Of a stretch of 64,000 nt of DNA, positions 11,088 through 22,121 are shown one piece after another. The notes beneath the pieces are model-generated. The model did no database searches, was not told where the DNA came from, and saw only the letters and a program-made list of their open reading frames with translations. Origin of the DNA: Mesostigma viride (taxonomy: Eukaryota; Streptophyta; Mesostigmatophyceae; Mesostigmatales; Mesostigmataceae); contig RPFO01000165.1 of NCBI GenBank assembly GCA_009746045.1, positions 2,519,521 through 2,583,520 of the forward strand, given 5' to 3'. The position numbers and the translations under genes were made by a program. Position 1 is the stretch's first letter; each line of letters starts with the position of its first letter.

Positions 11088-12450
11088 ATGTTGTCCCCTG
11101 TAAATAGTCAATCACCCCTAGTGGGACAGACATCAGTTGTACATAGTAATGGGGGTGTCCCTCTTGTGCAGCAGCAAGGGGTTGTGAATGATGAGGTGCT
11201 TCCACTCAATGATTGCAATAACGCTGCTGCAGCAGTGGAATTCCCTGTGCCTGTGGCAGGTGCAGGGTCTCCAGTTGTTGGGGTTGGCTCTGGGAGTCAA
11301 GCCGCCAGACTGGAAGGACCTGCAGCTTCCGTGGGAACCGGGGCTGGCTCTGGGAGCCGAGCTTCCTTGGAGGTGGTCCCTGGAGCAAGAGAACAGCAGG
11401 TGGGTCGTGCTGTCCCAAGCACACAGTCTTTGTCACGTTCCTCTCTGTGCAGCCAGGCTGACAGGGGGTTGAGCTATGCTCAGGCTGGAAACATACTACA
11501 CCATATCTTTGGCCATTCTAAGCAGGCAGAGATGTTTGCTTGGAAGATTGGCAAGGAGCCTTTGATCACAGGACGTGGTGGCAGCCTGCCTGAAGAAGGC
11601 AGACAGGGTGTTCTCCAGGTTGAGAAGAAAGGACAAGGGCTGGAAAATGCTGAGGCCCCAGGTGGGACTGAGGGTCAGGATGTGGAAGGAACCGTCATTA
11701 CCAGGCAAGCGTGGCAAGTGGCAAGATGGGCTGGTAACCCATGTGGAAGAAGCTAACCATTCTTGTCTGGTGGCTTTGGAGAGTAATCCCAAGCACGTGT
11801 ACAGGCTATCCTGGGCTCACGTCAAGGAGAGAAGGCCAACTGCAATCTGGCCTGAAGACGGCCCTGATCCTCCCTTGGAGGGAGATGAGCAGGATGAGAG
11901 CCAGGCAGTAGATGCTAACCCGCCATGCTTGGATTATGGTCTGTCCTGGATGGATGAGGGTGAGCAGGAGTCTGCTGAGACGTCTGTCACAAGGCCAGAG
12001 GTGGCCAGGGCTGCACCACAGTCCAGGGGGCTGCTTATGGCGGACATCATTCGAGCTCTGCAGAACAGCAAGCGTGATCCCAAGGTATCTAAGCTCACGG
12101 GATGGGGGTCATGTGGGGCACCAGCACTAGAAGTGGATACCAACTCACAGGTGTCCATTCTAAGGGTAGAGGATGCTGCAGGCTTGCAGTGGTCATCCCC
12201 TAGCTGCCTAGCTGTGTCTGATTTCTCTGGGAATGTGTCCATGAAGATCTTGGGAGAAGTGAGTGTGCCTATCCTGGGGGTGCCCACCACGTTCAGTGTG
12301 GTTGAAGGGTATCAGGGGCCTGCCATTCTAGGTCAGAACTTCTTGTGCTTACCAGGGGTGAGGATATCCTCTGAGGAGCTAGCATTAGAGGGCAGGGCCG
12401 CCTTCCCTTGCAGAGATATCGCTACTCCCAGGGTCTTAGTGTGGCTGTAA
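11088..12450 (+). pseudogene. Integrase remnant plus retropepsin-like domain of copia element 1
   Basis: Two frames. The first carries an integrase N-terminal HH pair (LHHIFGHSKQAEMF, about 11496-11537). The second, entered near 11575, carries the integrase C-terminal module (VGLRVRMWKE ... GKRGKWQDGLVTHV ... VYRLSWAHVK, about 11665-11830), which lines up with the same module in copia 2. The DDE core between them is absent. After it comes a retropepsin-like domain at about 12118-12390: VDTNSQVSIL with the Asp codon at 12136, a central DFSGN...VPILGVPTTF segment, and AILGQNFL. The usual DTG reads DTN, so activity is doubtful. Confidence 0.72.
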
Positions 12451-13430
12451 GGGCTGTGAGGGGTCTAGAGGCAGAGGGTCCTGATACAAAGGAGCCCATT
12501 GCTGGGGACCTGCTGATCCTCCCTACTACGTTTGACCCACGTGAGTTGGGTGTGCAGAGGTACCAGATCCCAGGAACGAGTCCTGTACCTTGGCGCAAGC
12601 TAGTGGAGATGATGCAAAGCCCCAAGATGGCTAAGGCATGGACTCTTGGCTTTGTTGCTTCTGGGCATGAGTGGATAGTTGCCAACTGTGCAGAGCCTGT
12701 GGATGTCCTCCCTGAGGATCACCAGCTGCTCAGATTGATGTTTGTCCTCAAGCTCAAGGAGGTAGATGGCGTGCAGGTGCCACATGTTAGACCAGTTGTG
12801 ACTGAGTACCATGGCACTGGACAGTTAGCAGATGAGGAGCTTTACACACCAGGGATGCTGCATGATACATGGAGGATTTTGTTGTGCATTTACTTGTCTT
12901 TTCTGCAGAAGGGGATACCCTATAGCTCTGTGTTGGTAGATTTCAAGAGGGCTTTTCTTAAGGGTGATCAGCAGGAAGCACAGGATACTTGGCGCACAAT
13001 ACCCCCTTTCTTTGTTAAGGTGCCTGCAGTGTGGAGGGCAGAGCTGAAGACGAGGTATTTGAGGATTCTCAAAGGCGTGGAAGGCCTTAGATCGAGTCCC
13101 ATCATCTGGAGGAAGAGCTTGGAGAAGTACCTCAGGTCTGTCTGTGGTCTCTCAGTCTCTCCAGTTGATCCTTGTCTGTTTCAGGGTAGCTATGAGGGGC
13201 TGCCAGCGTTTGCCTCCCTGCATGGTGATGATCTGCATCTCCTGGGCCATCCCACTTGGCAAGAGTTGACTCTGGCCAGGATCCAGAAACGGTTTGAACT
13301 GGGTAAGATCCAGTACATGGTTGAGAATGAGCCCATGGTGTTTTGTGGAATGCAGGCGACCTTGGTCCATCAGCAGGGTACATGGTCCATCAGCTGGAGG
13401 GTGGTAAGGATTATCCTCAGCAGATCATAG
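12408..13430 (+). pseudogene. Reverse transcriptase of copia element 1
   Basis: Copia-type RT (RVT_2). Seen: LKLKEVDGVQVPHVRPVVTE, the first catalytic Asp in VDFKRAFLKGD, GVEGLRSSPIIWRKS, and the active-site pair in LHGDDLHLLG at 13221-13232, where most copia elements have YVDD. The frame breaks near 13380 and the protein continues in the RNase H frame. Joined to the preceding protease frame by another shift at about 12410. Confidence 0.85.
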
Positions 13431-14131
13431 ATGCCTTGCAGGAGCCCATCACCCAGGCCAGATGTGCAACAATACGAGGTATGTTGGCATGGCTGGCCAG
13501 CATTTGTGCTCCTGACCTGTTGGTACTGAGTCGGTTGACCGATTCCCAACTGGTTGAGGTGGGTGCTGAGAGAGTGGTAGAGGCTGTTCGCATGTCTCCC
13601 CCTCTCATGCTGGGTCCTTTGGATTTGTACAGGCCTTTTGACATGATGCTCTATGTGGACAGTTCTATGGATAGTAGGAAGGTCACAGAGGTCAGGGGCC
13701 GTGCAGCAGCATTAATATCCCTGGTGCAGGAACAGTCCTCTCTGGTCTGCTGGTACAGTCGGTTGCAAAACAGGGTAACTCCCAGCAGTGACATTGCTGA
13801 GTGCAGGGCAATCTGTGAAGGGCTTCATACTGCTCTTTACTTGAGGGAGCTATTTTACCAGCTATGTCAAGTGGCTTCCTGTCGGTTGCAGATGCACACA
13901 CTGGTAAGAACTGACAGCATGGGCATGGTGCAGTTTGTGCACAGGCAGCTGGCCAGGAGCAGGGACCTTGATTATTTGTTGCTCAAGGAAATGTCTTGCT
14001 TAGCTAACATTGAACATGTGGCTGGCGTGGACAACCCTGCAGATGCTCTCACCAAGCTGGAGGAGAAGGCTGAGCTGCAATACCCTTTGCTTCGTGGGCT
14101 CATGGCCTCCAAGGGGGGAGGGCCAGAGTAG
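13343..14131 (+). pseudogene. RNase H of copia element 1
   Basis: Copia RNase H: LYVDSSMDSRKVTEVRG (first Asp), WYSRLQNRVTPSSDIAECRA (Glu), VRTDSMGM (Asp) and the closing NPADALTK. It continues from the RT frame after a frameshift and ends in TAG at 14129-14131, preceded by a purine-rich run (AAGGGGGGAGGG) that could serve as the polypurine tract. Confidence 0.82.
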
Positions 14132-15067
14132 ACCAAACAGCCTTGCTCTAGGTGGGAGGCATCCCAGTGGGCTGGGCAGCCACGTGGTGGCTGACAGCAG
14201 GTCCTTCAGAGTTCAGACACACTCTGCTGGACAGGGGTCAGGGTGGAGTCACTCCCCTGGCTGAGAATTTCGCCTGGCTCTGTCATGGAGCTGCAGAAGA
14301 GTCTTAAGGACTTTGTAATGGGCCTTGGGTCTTCATGGAATGGACCCTGCAAGGGCAGCCCAAGTGTTGGCTCTAACAGGTTGCTGTACATTTGTATATA
14401 TTCTCTGTAACCAACCTGTTGCATGCTAATAAAATCCCTGGTTGTGTGACCATGTTGGACGTGGTTGCCAGGGGCCTCACTATGGGTTATACTCTTTATA
14501 ATAAAACATAATCTTGTTATTGTCATGTCTTGTTGTTTGTGATGCTCAGTTCCAGGAGCTGATCCAAACCTGGAGGATATGGGGTGGGGTTCGATTCCCC
14601 AGCTGACCTCAGCCTGGCATGTATGAATCCTGAGTTTATCCCTCAGTGAGGACATGGGCTCCCCATGTGTTGGCTAACATTTGTCAGGGCTCTCTCAGTC
14701 TTTGGAAGGATTTAAAAGATAAAGGAGGCTCCGTGGCGGGCGCCATATGAACGGGCGCCTGTGATAACTGGATGACCAGGAACTCACAATAGTACGTTCA
14801 TGGACTCCTCTATCCAAACTCCTCTGACTAAGTGAAGACCTAACTTTAATCTACACCAGGTTCCCAAAGAAAGGGTTGGGATGTCATGTGGGTCAGAGGG
14901 CAACCTTTGAACCAATGAGCAGGCCTAGCTAATATTTGGAGGCACCTCAGGTTCCAAAAGAAAAGGCAGGTCTGGTCTCTGGGAGGGATCAGATGTCTGA
15001 AGGCTTGTGGGGACAGTGGCTGATAGGTTCTCAGGCTGGTCCAAGCTCCAAAACAAGAAAGGGTTGG
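14132..15067. other. Non-coding 3' flank of copia 1 with degenerate tandem repeat
   Basis: No gene. Two AATAAAA-type signals (14428 and 14501). At 14855, 14949 and 15042 a motif of the form CAGGTTCCAAAAGAAA recurs at about 93-bp spacing. A tRNA-like segment at 14535-14608 is listed separately. Confidence 0.5.
14535..14608 (+). other. Degenerate tRNA-like / SINE-like segment
   Basis: A perfect T-arm (TGGGG TTCGATT CCCCA, 585-601 after 14000) matches the Pol III B box. A D-arm (GCTC AGTTCCAG GAGC, 14544-14559) sits at tRNA-like distance upstream. The acceptor stem does not pair and the anticodon stem is short, so this is not a working tRNA; a tRNA-derived SINE head or tRNA relic fits better. 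Confidence 0.4.
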
Positions 15068-15712
15068 AGTTAGCATATTGGGGCACCAATGTGCTAGATG
15101 GATGCAGGTTGAGGAGACCTTTCCAACGCCGTGTCAACCGCCTAGAACAGACAAGGGACTAGAAAGTTATCAAGTCCCGAAGTACTGCCGACCGGTGGGC
15201 GAGGGCGGTGCACTCTCAGGGCATAGTGGACAGGACACGTGGCAGGCCGTGCCTGCACAGGCTTAGCCTGAACCTCACGTGACTGGGACACAGTGTACTG
15301 AGGGCAACGGTACTGTGGCTAGTAGAAGCCAGTAGCCAGCCAGCAGGTCTGCAAGGATGTAAGTCCTTGCAGGACTGTGGCAGGTCCTGTGCTGTCCTAG
15401 ACACAGGATAGCCAGAGATTCCTGTATGCTGCCTGCAACGAGGATGCAGGGCAGCGATACGAGGCTCTGGCAATGTAGCGTTGCCAGCGTTGCTCATGAC
15501 CGAGGAACAAGGATGGAACGAGGTTGCATATAGCTCGAGGCTCAACGAGGCAACGAGCGTCTTCACACACGAACCTTGGTCGTCACGACGAGTGGCGAGC
15601 CTATCGAGGGTCGTAGGCCTGGTGTGAGGATAAAGGTTGCTAGCCAGCAGCCTAGGGTCATTCCAGCCAGCAAGACCAGGAGCTCACAAGCTCTGCTGAC
15701 GAGTTGCTGTGC
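15068..15712 (+). repeat. Third copy of the element A leader (element C)
   Basis: Nearly identical to 6500-7153 in reverse orientation, starting AGTTAGCATATTGG with the terminal hairpin. The match stops abruptly at about 15712 (GTTGCTGTGCAAAT), where an unrelated gag coding sequence begins on the opposite strand. Confidence 0.85.
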
Positions 15713-17121
15713 AAATGATGGCCTCCATGAGGCGGATCTTGTACTCGTGGCCCGACACATCCAATAGGCGGTTCGCTATCTCGTCAAACTCCACCTCAAA
15801 CTCGCGGTAGGGCATGTCACCCTGTCGGAATGCGCCAAAGGCGATGCGCTCCTGGAACTCAGCGTCTGGTGGGACGAGCTTCTGCTGAATTCGTTCCATC
15901 AGCTCGTGGATATCCTTGGGGTAGGACTGTGAAGCGATGCTATCGTAGTGAAGCAGTCGTGTAACTGAGATGTCCATGGCCTGGGTGATGATAAAGTCGA
16001 TCAAGTCCTCGGTGGACAGATCCCAGTTGTGGTAGTTCGACCAGAATGTGATGGCCTTGTTCACCAGCCTAGCCCACTCCTGGATGTCTCGCGGCTTCAT
16101 GCTCTTGTTTAGCTTGGGGATGTGCTTGAAGTCGGGCATGGGCGGCGCCTTGAAAAGCTTTTTCCGCCTGGGGCCGCTGAACTCCCGGGGCTCAGGCCAC
16201 CCAAACGTGGGCGGCAGGAGAGTATGCTTGGACCTGTGTCCGACCAGGGAGCTTCCTCAGTGGCTGCTGCCGCGCTTGGGCGTACAGTAAAGTGGGTGAT
16301 CACAGCCCGGATCATCTGCCGTGATGGTGCTGAAGTTCAGGTTCACATCCGTGTCCCTGACTCGCCTACTCATGTTGGATCCAGTAGACTGTCGACAGCG
16401 ATGTCTGAGTGCATGCTCTAGCCCCTCCTCCTCCACTAGATCTGCCTCTAGTGGCTCTTCATCTTCAAAGGAGGAGGTACTCCACTGTCCGGTCACCCTT
16501 CGGGCGTTGGCGAAGGAGACGCTCCGTGAGCTATCCCTACGATTCTCGTTCCCGCCCCACGAGGGTCGAGGAGGTCGTGACGTGGCTCGGCCTGCGCCTA
16601 GGGTGCCGTTCTGCGACCCTCGTCCGAAGCCGGGTGGGGTTCCGACATGTGCACCCCGGCCACGGCCCGTGCTAGCGCCTAGTACGTAACCCTGTGAGAT
16701 GCCTACCATGCCTAACACGCCGTCTTCCCTACCGGGTGTTGTCAGGGCATTGGGAACACCGTCCGAGCGGGCGGCTTGGGCATGCTGTTGTGGGCGATTC
16801 GGGCTACTGTCCGGTCGTGGGATACGTTCGGTCTGCACCCTAGTGTTGGGACCACTCCGTCCGAGCGGACAGCTTAGCCATTTTGTGACTCCCCCATCGG
16901 GGAGGACGTGGTGTGTGGGTAACTATCCCCTTGACTGCATGATGACCTTCTTGGACCACGCCCCCATCGGGACGGCCCACGCCCCCATCGGGACGGGTGC
17001 TCGGACTATCGTCCAATGGTACATGTTGTTGGAGCCTACGACCCGAGCGTAGCGTCCGCACATCTATGTCGTCATCCGAGGGAAGCTCAGCCATTAACTC
17101 GCGGTGCGCCATCGTTTTCAA
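15712..17121 (-). pseudogene. Gypsy-type gag, broken and 3'-truncated
   Basis: Reading down from 17121: an acidic start (MAHRELMAELPSDDDIDVRTLRSGRR), a frameshift near 16840, a Pro/Gly/Arg-rich disordered stretch, one in-frame TGA at about 16257, then a capsid-like region (WARLVNKAITFWSNYHNW ... FGAFRQGDMPYREFEVEFDEI) that resembles retrotransposon gag. It is cut at 15712 by the element C leader, before any zinc knuckle. Confidence 0.7.
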
Positions 17122-17125
17122 AGTG

Positions 17126-20100
17126 CTACTCGTATCGTGTGATTTTGGGTGTGCTAGTCTATTAGGTGTTTAGGTCCAGCGCTCGGGGCCGGCTGCCGGG
17201 GTCACGGGTCCCCACACCCCAACTACCCACCTCTTCGACAAGTCCACACACACACACATTTATAGCACCTAGTACTAATAGTAGTGCTACTAGAACCACT
17301 CTAGATACATGGCCAACTTATACGAGTATTATTAGTAATTCTAGACCTACTCTTGGTACGTGGTCAACTTATACACGGCCAACTGCAGGTCGAATGTTTT
17401 GTTTATAAATCGTATAAGTTTAGGACCATGAATAGGGTTGCATCTAAATCAAAATGCAGTATAACTTATGAAGGTATAAGTCAGGCCACAACCACTGTCC
17501 CAACTTAAGGACTAATGTCCTTGCCCATCGGCATATGACATGAGAACCATTATTTTAAGCCCATCGGCTTTGACATGACAACTATCATTCTGAGCCCATC
17601 GGCATTGACAACCATTACTTTGAGCCCATCGGCTTAATTAAGACATGGAAACCATTACTTTGAGCCCATCGGCTTATGACAGGAAAGGAAGGAGAGACAA
17701 TTAATTAATTAATTAATTAATTAATTAAACTCGTGCTCCCGTTGGGGAGTCACGGAGCACCGAAGTGGGGACGGGACACATTGAAAGTGCACTTTTCTGT
17801 GCAACAAACCTGTGCATGGGATAAAAATCCAGTTATGCTTGGGAACCATAAATATGTGAAAAAAAAATTTTTCCAGCCACTTGGGGGTGGTACTACCCCC
17901 CAGCATGACCCAGTTATGAGCTAAAAATAGAAAAAGACGCTATTTTTGGCCGATTTTTCCTAGGAGACTGGGCAAACCAAAAGTGACCAAACCACATATT
18001 TCCCTAAAATCCCCACCCTTGCAAATAAATCTGGCTACTCAGGACCACAAAATAAGCACGTTTAGACTATTTGATGGGGTTTAGCCCAAAACACGTATTT
18101 TTGGTCCTAAAGAAATAAATCAAATAGTAGCCACATGCAAAAATTTCAGTGATGACATATATACTAGGCCTAGGGTGGGAATTTCACTCTCACAAAGTTT
18201 GAGCTCATTCTGAGCACGTTTACTCATGTTGATGGGTGTAAACATGCAAAAAAAAATGACAGAAAATCCCGGTTATGAGCACAAACAACAGACCTATTAC
18301 ACCCTAGCCCACCACCAACTGGGCCAAACCAAGTCAAATTAATTCATTTATGATGTTAAAAAGCTTGCCACAAAATCCCAGGTCATTCTGAGCTAGTTTG
18401 CCCTTAGTACATCATGTTATAGCTGCCACCCTGCATGCTTGGTACACCGTGGCATGAGGGACACCATAAGCACATTCCTAAGCTTGCCCCCTGCAAATTG
18501 GGCAGAAGCACGTAAAGCAAATGCTAGAAGCTTGAAGAAGACATCCACCGACTCTTAAATCATTACGCAAGCAGGCATGACCACTTGCGGGAATCACCTC
18601 ATAGCTAATACCCAGCCATGATGCTAAAGGATATAAAAGGGCCATCCTTTAATATTGTCATAATAAGCACCTGATACTTATCATCTAGGAAGCCCCAGCC
18701 ATGTTTAATGGAAGCAAAACATATAGGAAGGAGATAACTATATCACACATGCTCACCTTCCCTACAACTTCACACCTTACAACTTCACCAGCAGGCTGAA
18801 GAGCCAAGACAAGCGTTTACGAGCTCGCCAGCTCCTTGCAACGTTGATGCCGCTCCCAGGCAGCTAGGGTCCTTGACTACGCAATATACAATGTCAACCA
18901 TATGAAAAACTCCATAAAACAAAGTGTAGCAGAGCCGCAAAACTGCCCAATCAACTCTTGCTAGCTTTAAGAAGCATGGCATACGCAGCATAAGGCAAAA
19001 CATTGAAACCTGCGGAAAATCAGATAGCGCAACTGCAACAAGTGGCGAACAAAATAGCAAGAACACCCGGAATCGGCGCCAAAGCTTCATGCCAGGAACA
19101 TTTAGAGCGCAAACAGACTGGGCGGTGACATGCGGCAAATGAACGTACCACGGCCGGCTTTATTTCCTACCCAGGCGTGCGAGACAGCCAGCCAGCCATG
19201 GATGGCTTGACCGCGGATCGCGCAGGCCTGAACGATATCATTTCAGAAATGACGGGAAATGGCCGCAGATCGAAGCCGCTTAGGATGTTTTCACGGTTTC
19301 CATTACTAAACTCTTCTTCCTGCATCAATATAACCCACAAATATTAAATTCTACCGTCGTAGGCACGCATTCTAAATTAATATATGCGGCCAGATTTTCG
19401 GATTAGACCCCCGTGCAAATCTGGATTAAGAAAGGCACCGACTTTTCAAATTGTGCATATCTGGCTATGAAACATCATACTAGTACATCGTTTAACCCAT
19501 AGTCCGGGAATGGGTTTTTGGCATTTTTTGACCCCTGAAAATGAAAAAAATCATAACTCATAGACCACAACTCCAAATACCCCCAACCAAGGTGCTAGGA
19601 ATATCTGCACTTCAAGGGCTTTCAGAATATGCAATAATATCATGAGTTTATAAAGTGGTTTGCAAGATATTTAATGTCAAAGTTGGCCAAAAGACGATCA
19701 TTTTCAGGCAAGGGAAATCCCCTTAGTAGTTTACCCCTGCAGGGAGGGTTCTAAAAAATTATTCTGGGGTTGGACAATGTCAATAGATAGTGCCACCATG
19801 CTTTCCTTGGGTCAGACCGCACGGATAGCCCAACTGACCTATATAATCCGCTCACTTACGTGTGTGGGTTACGCGCGCGTATGCAGCTATCCATGAATTG
19901 CCACACACTTATGCATTGTATACAGCCACATAGGACTGTCAAAAGTGCTGGAAAACAAAGAAGTTGCTAAACCAGCACCAACGGAATGGCATCCTCCAAA
20001 GAAACACCACAAACTGAGCAGATTTGGGGCTAATAGCACTCATACAGCAGGCATGGAAACCTGCTGCAAGAGGCACTGATACACTCGTGAAACAAGGATG

Positions 20101-20758
20101 CATGAACGACAGATTCCCGTGCAAACGACATGCAAACACGTTGCCGTACCTGGCTCGATCACGACCTTTCCGGGTTCTGCTGGCCGGGACCCTCATATCT
20201 CACACGGGCTAATGCTTTCCAGGCATAGGCCGCCATAGCCTGATAATGCATGCATCCACCATGATTACCAGGTTGATGTTCTGTGCAAAGATGACCTATA
20301 AACGCATCCGAATTCACAGGGACGCTGCTGCGGATGTCCAGTACCAAAACTGGGTGCTCGGGCTGGCGAAGCCTGGCCGGCCATTAGAAGAAAATCGAAA
20401 TATGACGTGCCATTACTCATCTGGTACTGGCGACCAAGAAATCAGTAATTCCCTACCTGTATTTTCCCAATGCTATACATCTGGCCACCCCTGACCTACG
20501 AAAATCACGCATCATCATTCTGAGCAACATTCTGAACCGTTACAAGCCGCGAGACGCAAATTTCCATGACAACGGCACGCTGGCAGCCATATCTAGTTAC
20601 GCGCGCGCGCGAGTGAAAATTTCCCGCCAAAGTCACGTGATACTTTCTCAATACACGTTGTAATTACCAGGCTATGGCGAATATTACCCCCAAACCTATG
20701 CATCACCTTCGTCCCTAAGTGTTCCCAGACCCACCGGACAACTTACATCCGTCACGGG
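17126..20758. other. Non-coding AT-rich region
   Basis: No gene recognised. Contains the tandem repeat at 17523-17690, a (TTAA)n tract at 17700-17728, and recurring short phrases such as CCCAGTTATG and GTTATGAGC (17830-18290). All open frames here are short and lack any family signature. Confidence 0.6.
17523..17690. repeat. Tandem repeat, about 40-45 bp, roughly 5 copies
   Basis: Units of the form GACATG...ACCATTACTTTGAGCCCATCGGC, varying in length. Followed directly by (TTAA)n at 17700-17728. Confidence 0.85.
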
Positions 20759-21002
20759 TGGCGCGGCGCTCCTGGAATTAAGCGCCGCGCCACCGGGGGT
20801 CAAACTGGGCGATATATCGCCCAGTTTCCGGACTATGGGTTAAAACCACCGGCGTACATTTTTCGCTTGTCGCCTGGCCGATTAGGCAAATTTTTACGAA
20901 ACGCACGTTGCCATGGCCACCTCCGCACGAGGTGGGCGAATTGTGCACCACAATTTCATGGTCTGGGGGTACCGGCGCGAATTTTTTGGCGCCAAAAAAT
21001 TC
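20759..21002. other. Cluster of perfect palindromes
   Basis: Three perfect inverted repeats within 245 bp: an 11-bp stem GGCGCGGCGCT with a 10-base loop at 20759-20790; a 26-bp loopless palindrome at 20802-20827 (half-site AAACTGGGCGATA); and a 24-bp loopless palindrome at 20979-21002 (half-site GAATTTTTTGGC). Confidence 0.85.
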
Positions 21003-21390
21003 CGATGTGTCCCGTCCCCTTAATCCCTGTGTGTGCACAACAGGAGACAGGACAGAGACCCCCAGTCTCCTTCATGCCAAAGGCATGCCACAGCTGCATT
21101 TGGGCACGTTAGCTAAACGGACACGCTAACGATCCGGCAATCTGTGGGTGCAATAAGACCCATGTGAGCATGGCATAACATGGAGCGTGGGCGAGTAAAC
21201 GGATCATAGCCAAGACGTAGCATGGCTGTACAACAAGTACTACTTAAGCTAAAGCTACATGGCTGGTTGTGTACCGTGCGTTAGCGGTGCACGTGACTAG
21301 GTATGTTGGCACGGCTAGGCAAACGTTCTAAGCATAGCTGCCATGGCGGCAGTGACTACCAATTGATACAAGCTAGGGCTATTAGCTAGT

Positions 21391-22121
21391 CTATAGCCCG
21401 CGGGGGGCGTCCACATCTTGTGGTTGAGCATCAGGTCCCCGCCCTTCCAGTACACCTTGGGCTTCTGGGGGCCGGTCCTGCTTGTGGCAGAGGTACTCCG
21501 GCCACAGGTCGCGTCGCTGCTGCTGCTGAGCGGGGGTCAGGTCGTCGCCCAGCGTCCAGGTGAGGTCGTGCAACCGCTTGCGACGAGAGAGGAACCGCTG
21601 AGCACTTGTACTCACGGGAGGGGAAGGTGAGCAGAACTGGTGGGGGAGCCGCCTTGTCCCATGAGTGGGGAAGGCGGTGACATGCACCCACGCAGTTCTA
21701 CCTCACCTACCAGGCCCATGAGGGTAAGGAGCTGGCCCTTGAGCTCGTCGGCAAGGGAGGTTGACGTCTCACCTGGCTTTTTGGGGAAACGACGCAGCAC
21801 CACTCGGCACTCGCGGCGAGCGCGGTCGGTGGCCTCCCGTTGGTTGGCCTGGCGGTGGTCCTCCAGCTCCTGGAGCTTCGTGGCGATGGCGTCGGTGGTG
21901 GAGGCGGTCGCTGACCGCAGCAGGTCCGCATAGGAGAGGGGCGGGAGGTCGCCAGCATCCAGCCGGGGTGGCTGGGATGCGATGGTGGCCGTCTGCTCCG
22001 CTATCTTTGGGACCTGTGAGGCCAGGGCCTCGGTGTGAGCGGTGATGGCTTCAAGCTTCTTCATAAGCACGCCGAACTTGCCCTCCACCTGGTTGAGAGA
22101 CAATGCAACAAGCCACGACAC
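21391..22121 (-). pseudogene. LINE ORF1 relic
   Basis: Reading down from 22121: a coiled-coil-like stretch (VEGKFGVLMKKLEAITAHTEALASQV), a SYADLLRS segment, then ELEDHRQANQREATDRARRE and RRFPKKPGETSTSLADEL, and after a frame break near 21612 the LINE ORF1 ending LGDDLTPAQQQQRRDLWPEY followed, in a third frame, by PKVYWKGGDLML. The LTPxQ...R...P pattern is typical of L1-type ORF1 C-terminal domains. At least two frameshifts. A related fragment is at 35144-35266. Confidence 0.7.

Larger units (their letters stand above)
9772..14131 (+). mobile_element. Copia-type retrotransposon 1, degenerate
   Basis: Gag with a CCHC knuckle, a shortened integrase, a retropepsin-like domain, reverse transcriptase and RNase H follow one another on the plus strand, broken by about five frameshifts. 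The catalytic core of integrase is missing. No LTR pair was found. Its domain order (integrase, protease, RT) and HGDD active site match copia element 2 at 25777-31923, so both belong to one lineage. Confidence 0.88.

Noticed and set aside
18785-19138. 117-codon minus-strand frame
   Set aside because: No recognisable motif, no neighbours or splice signals to support it.
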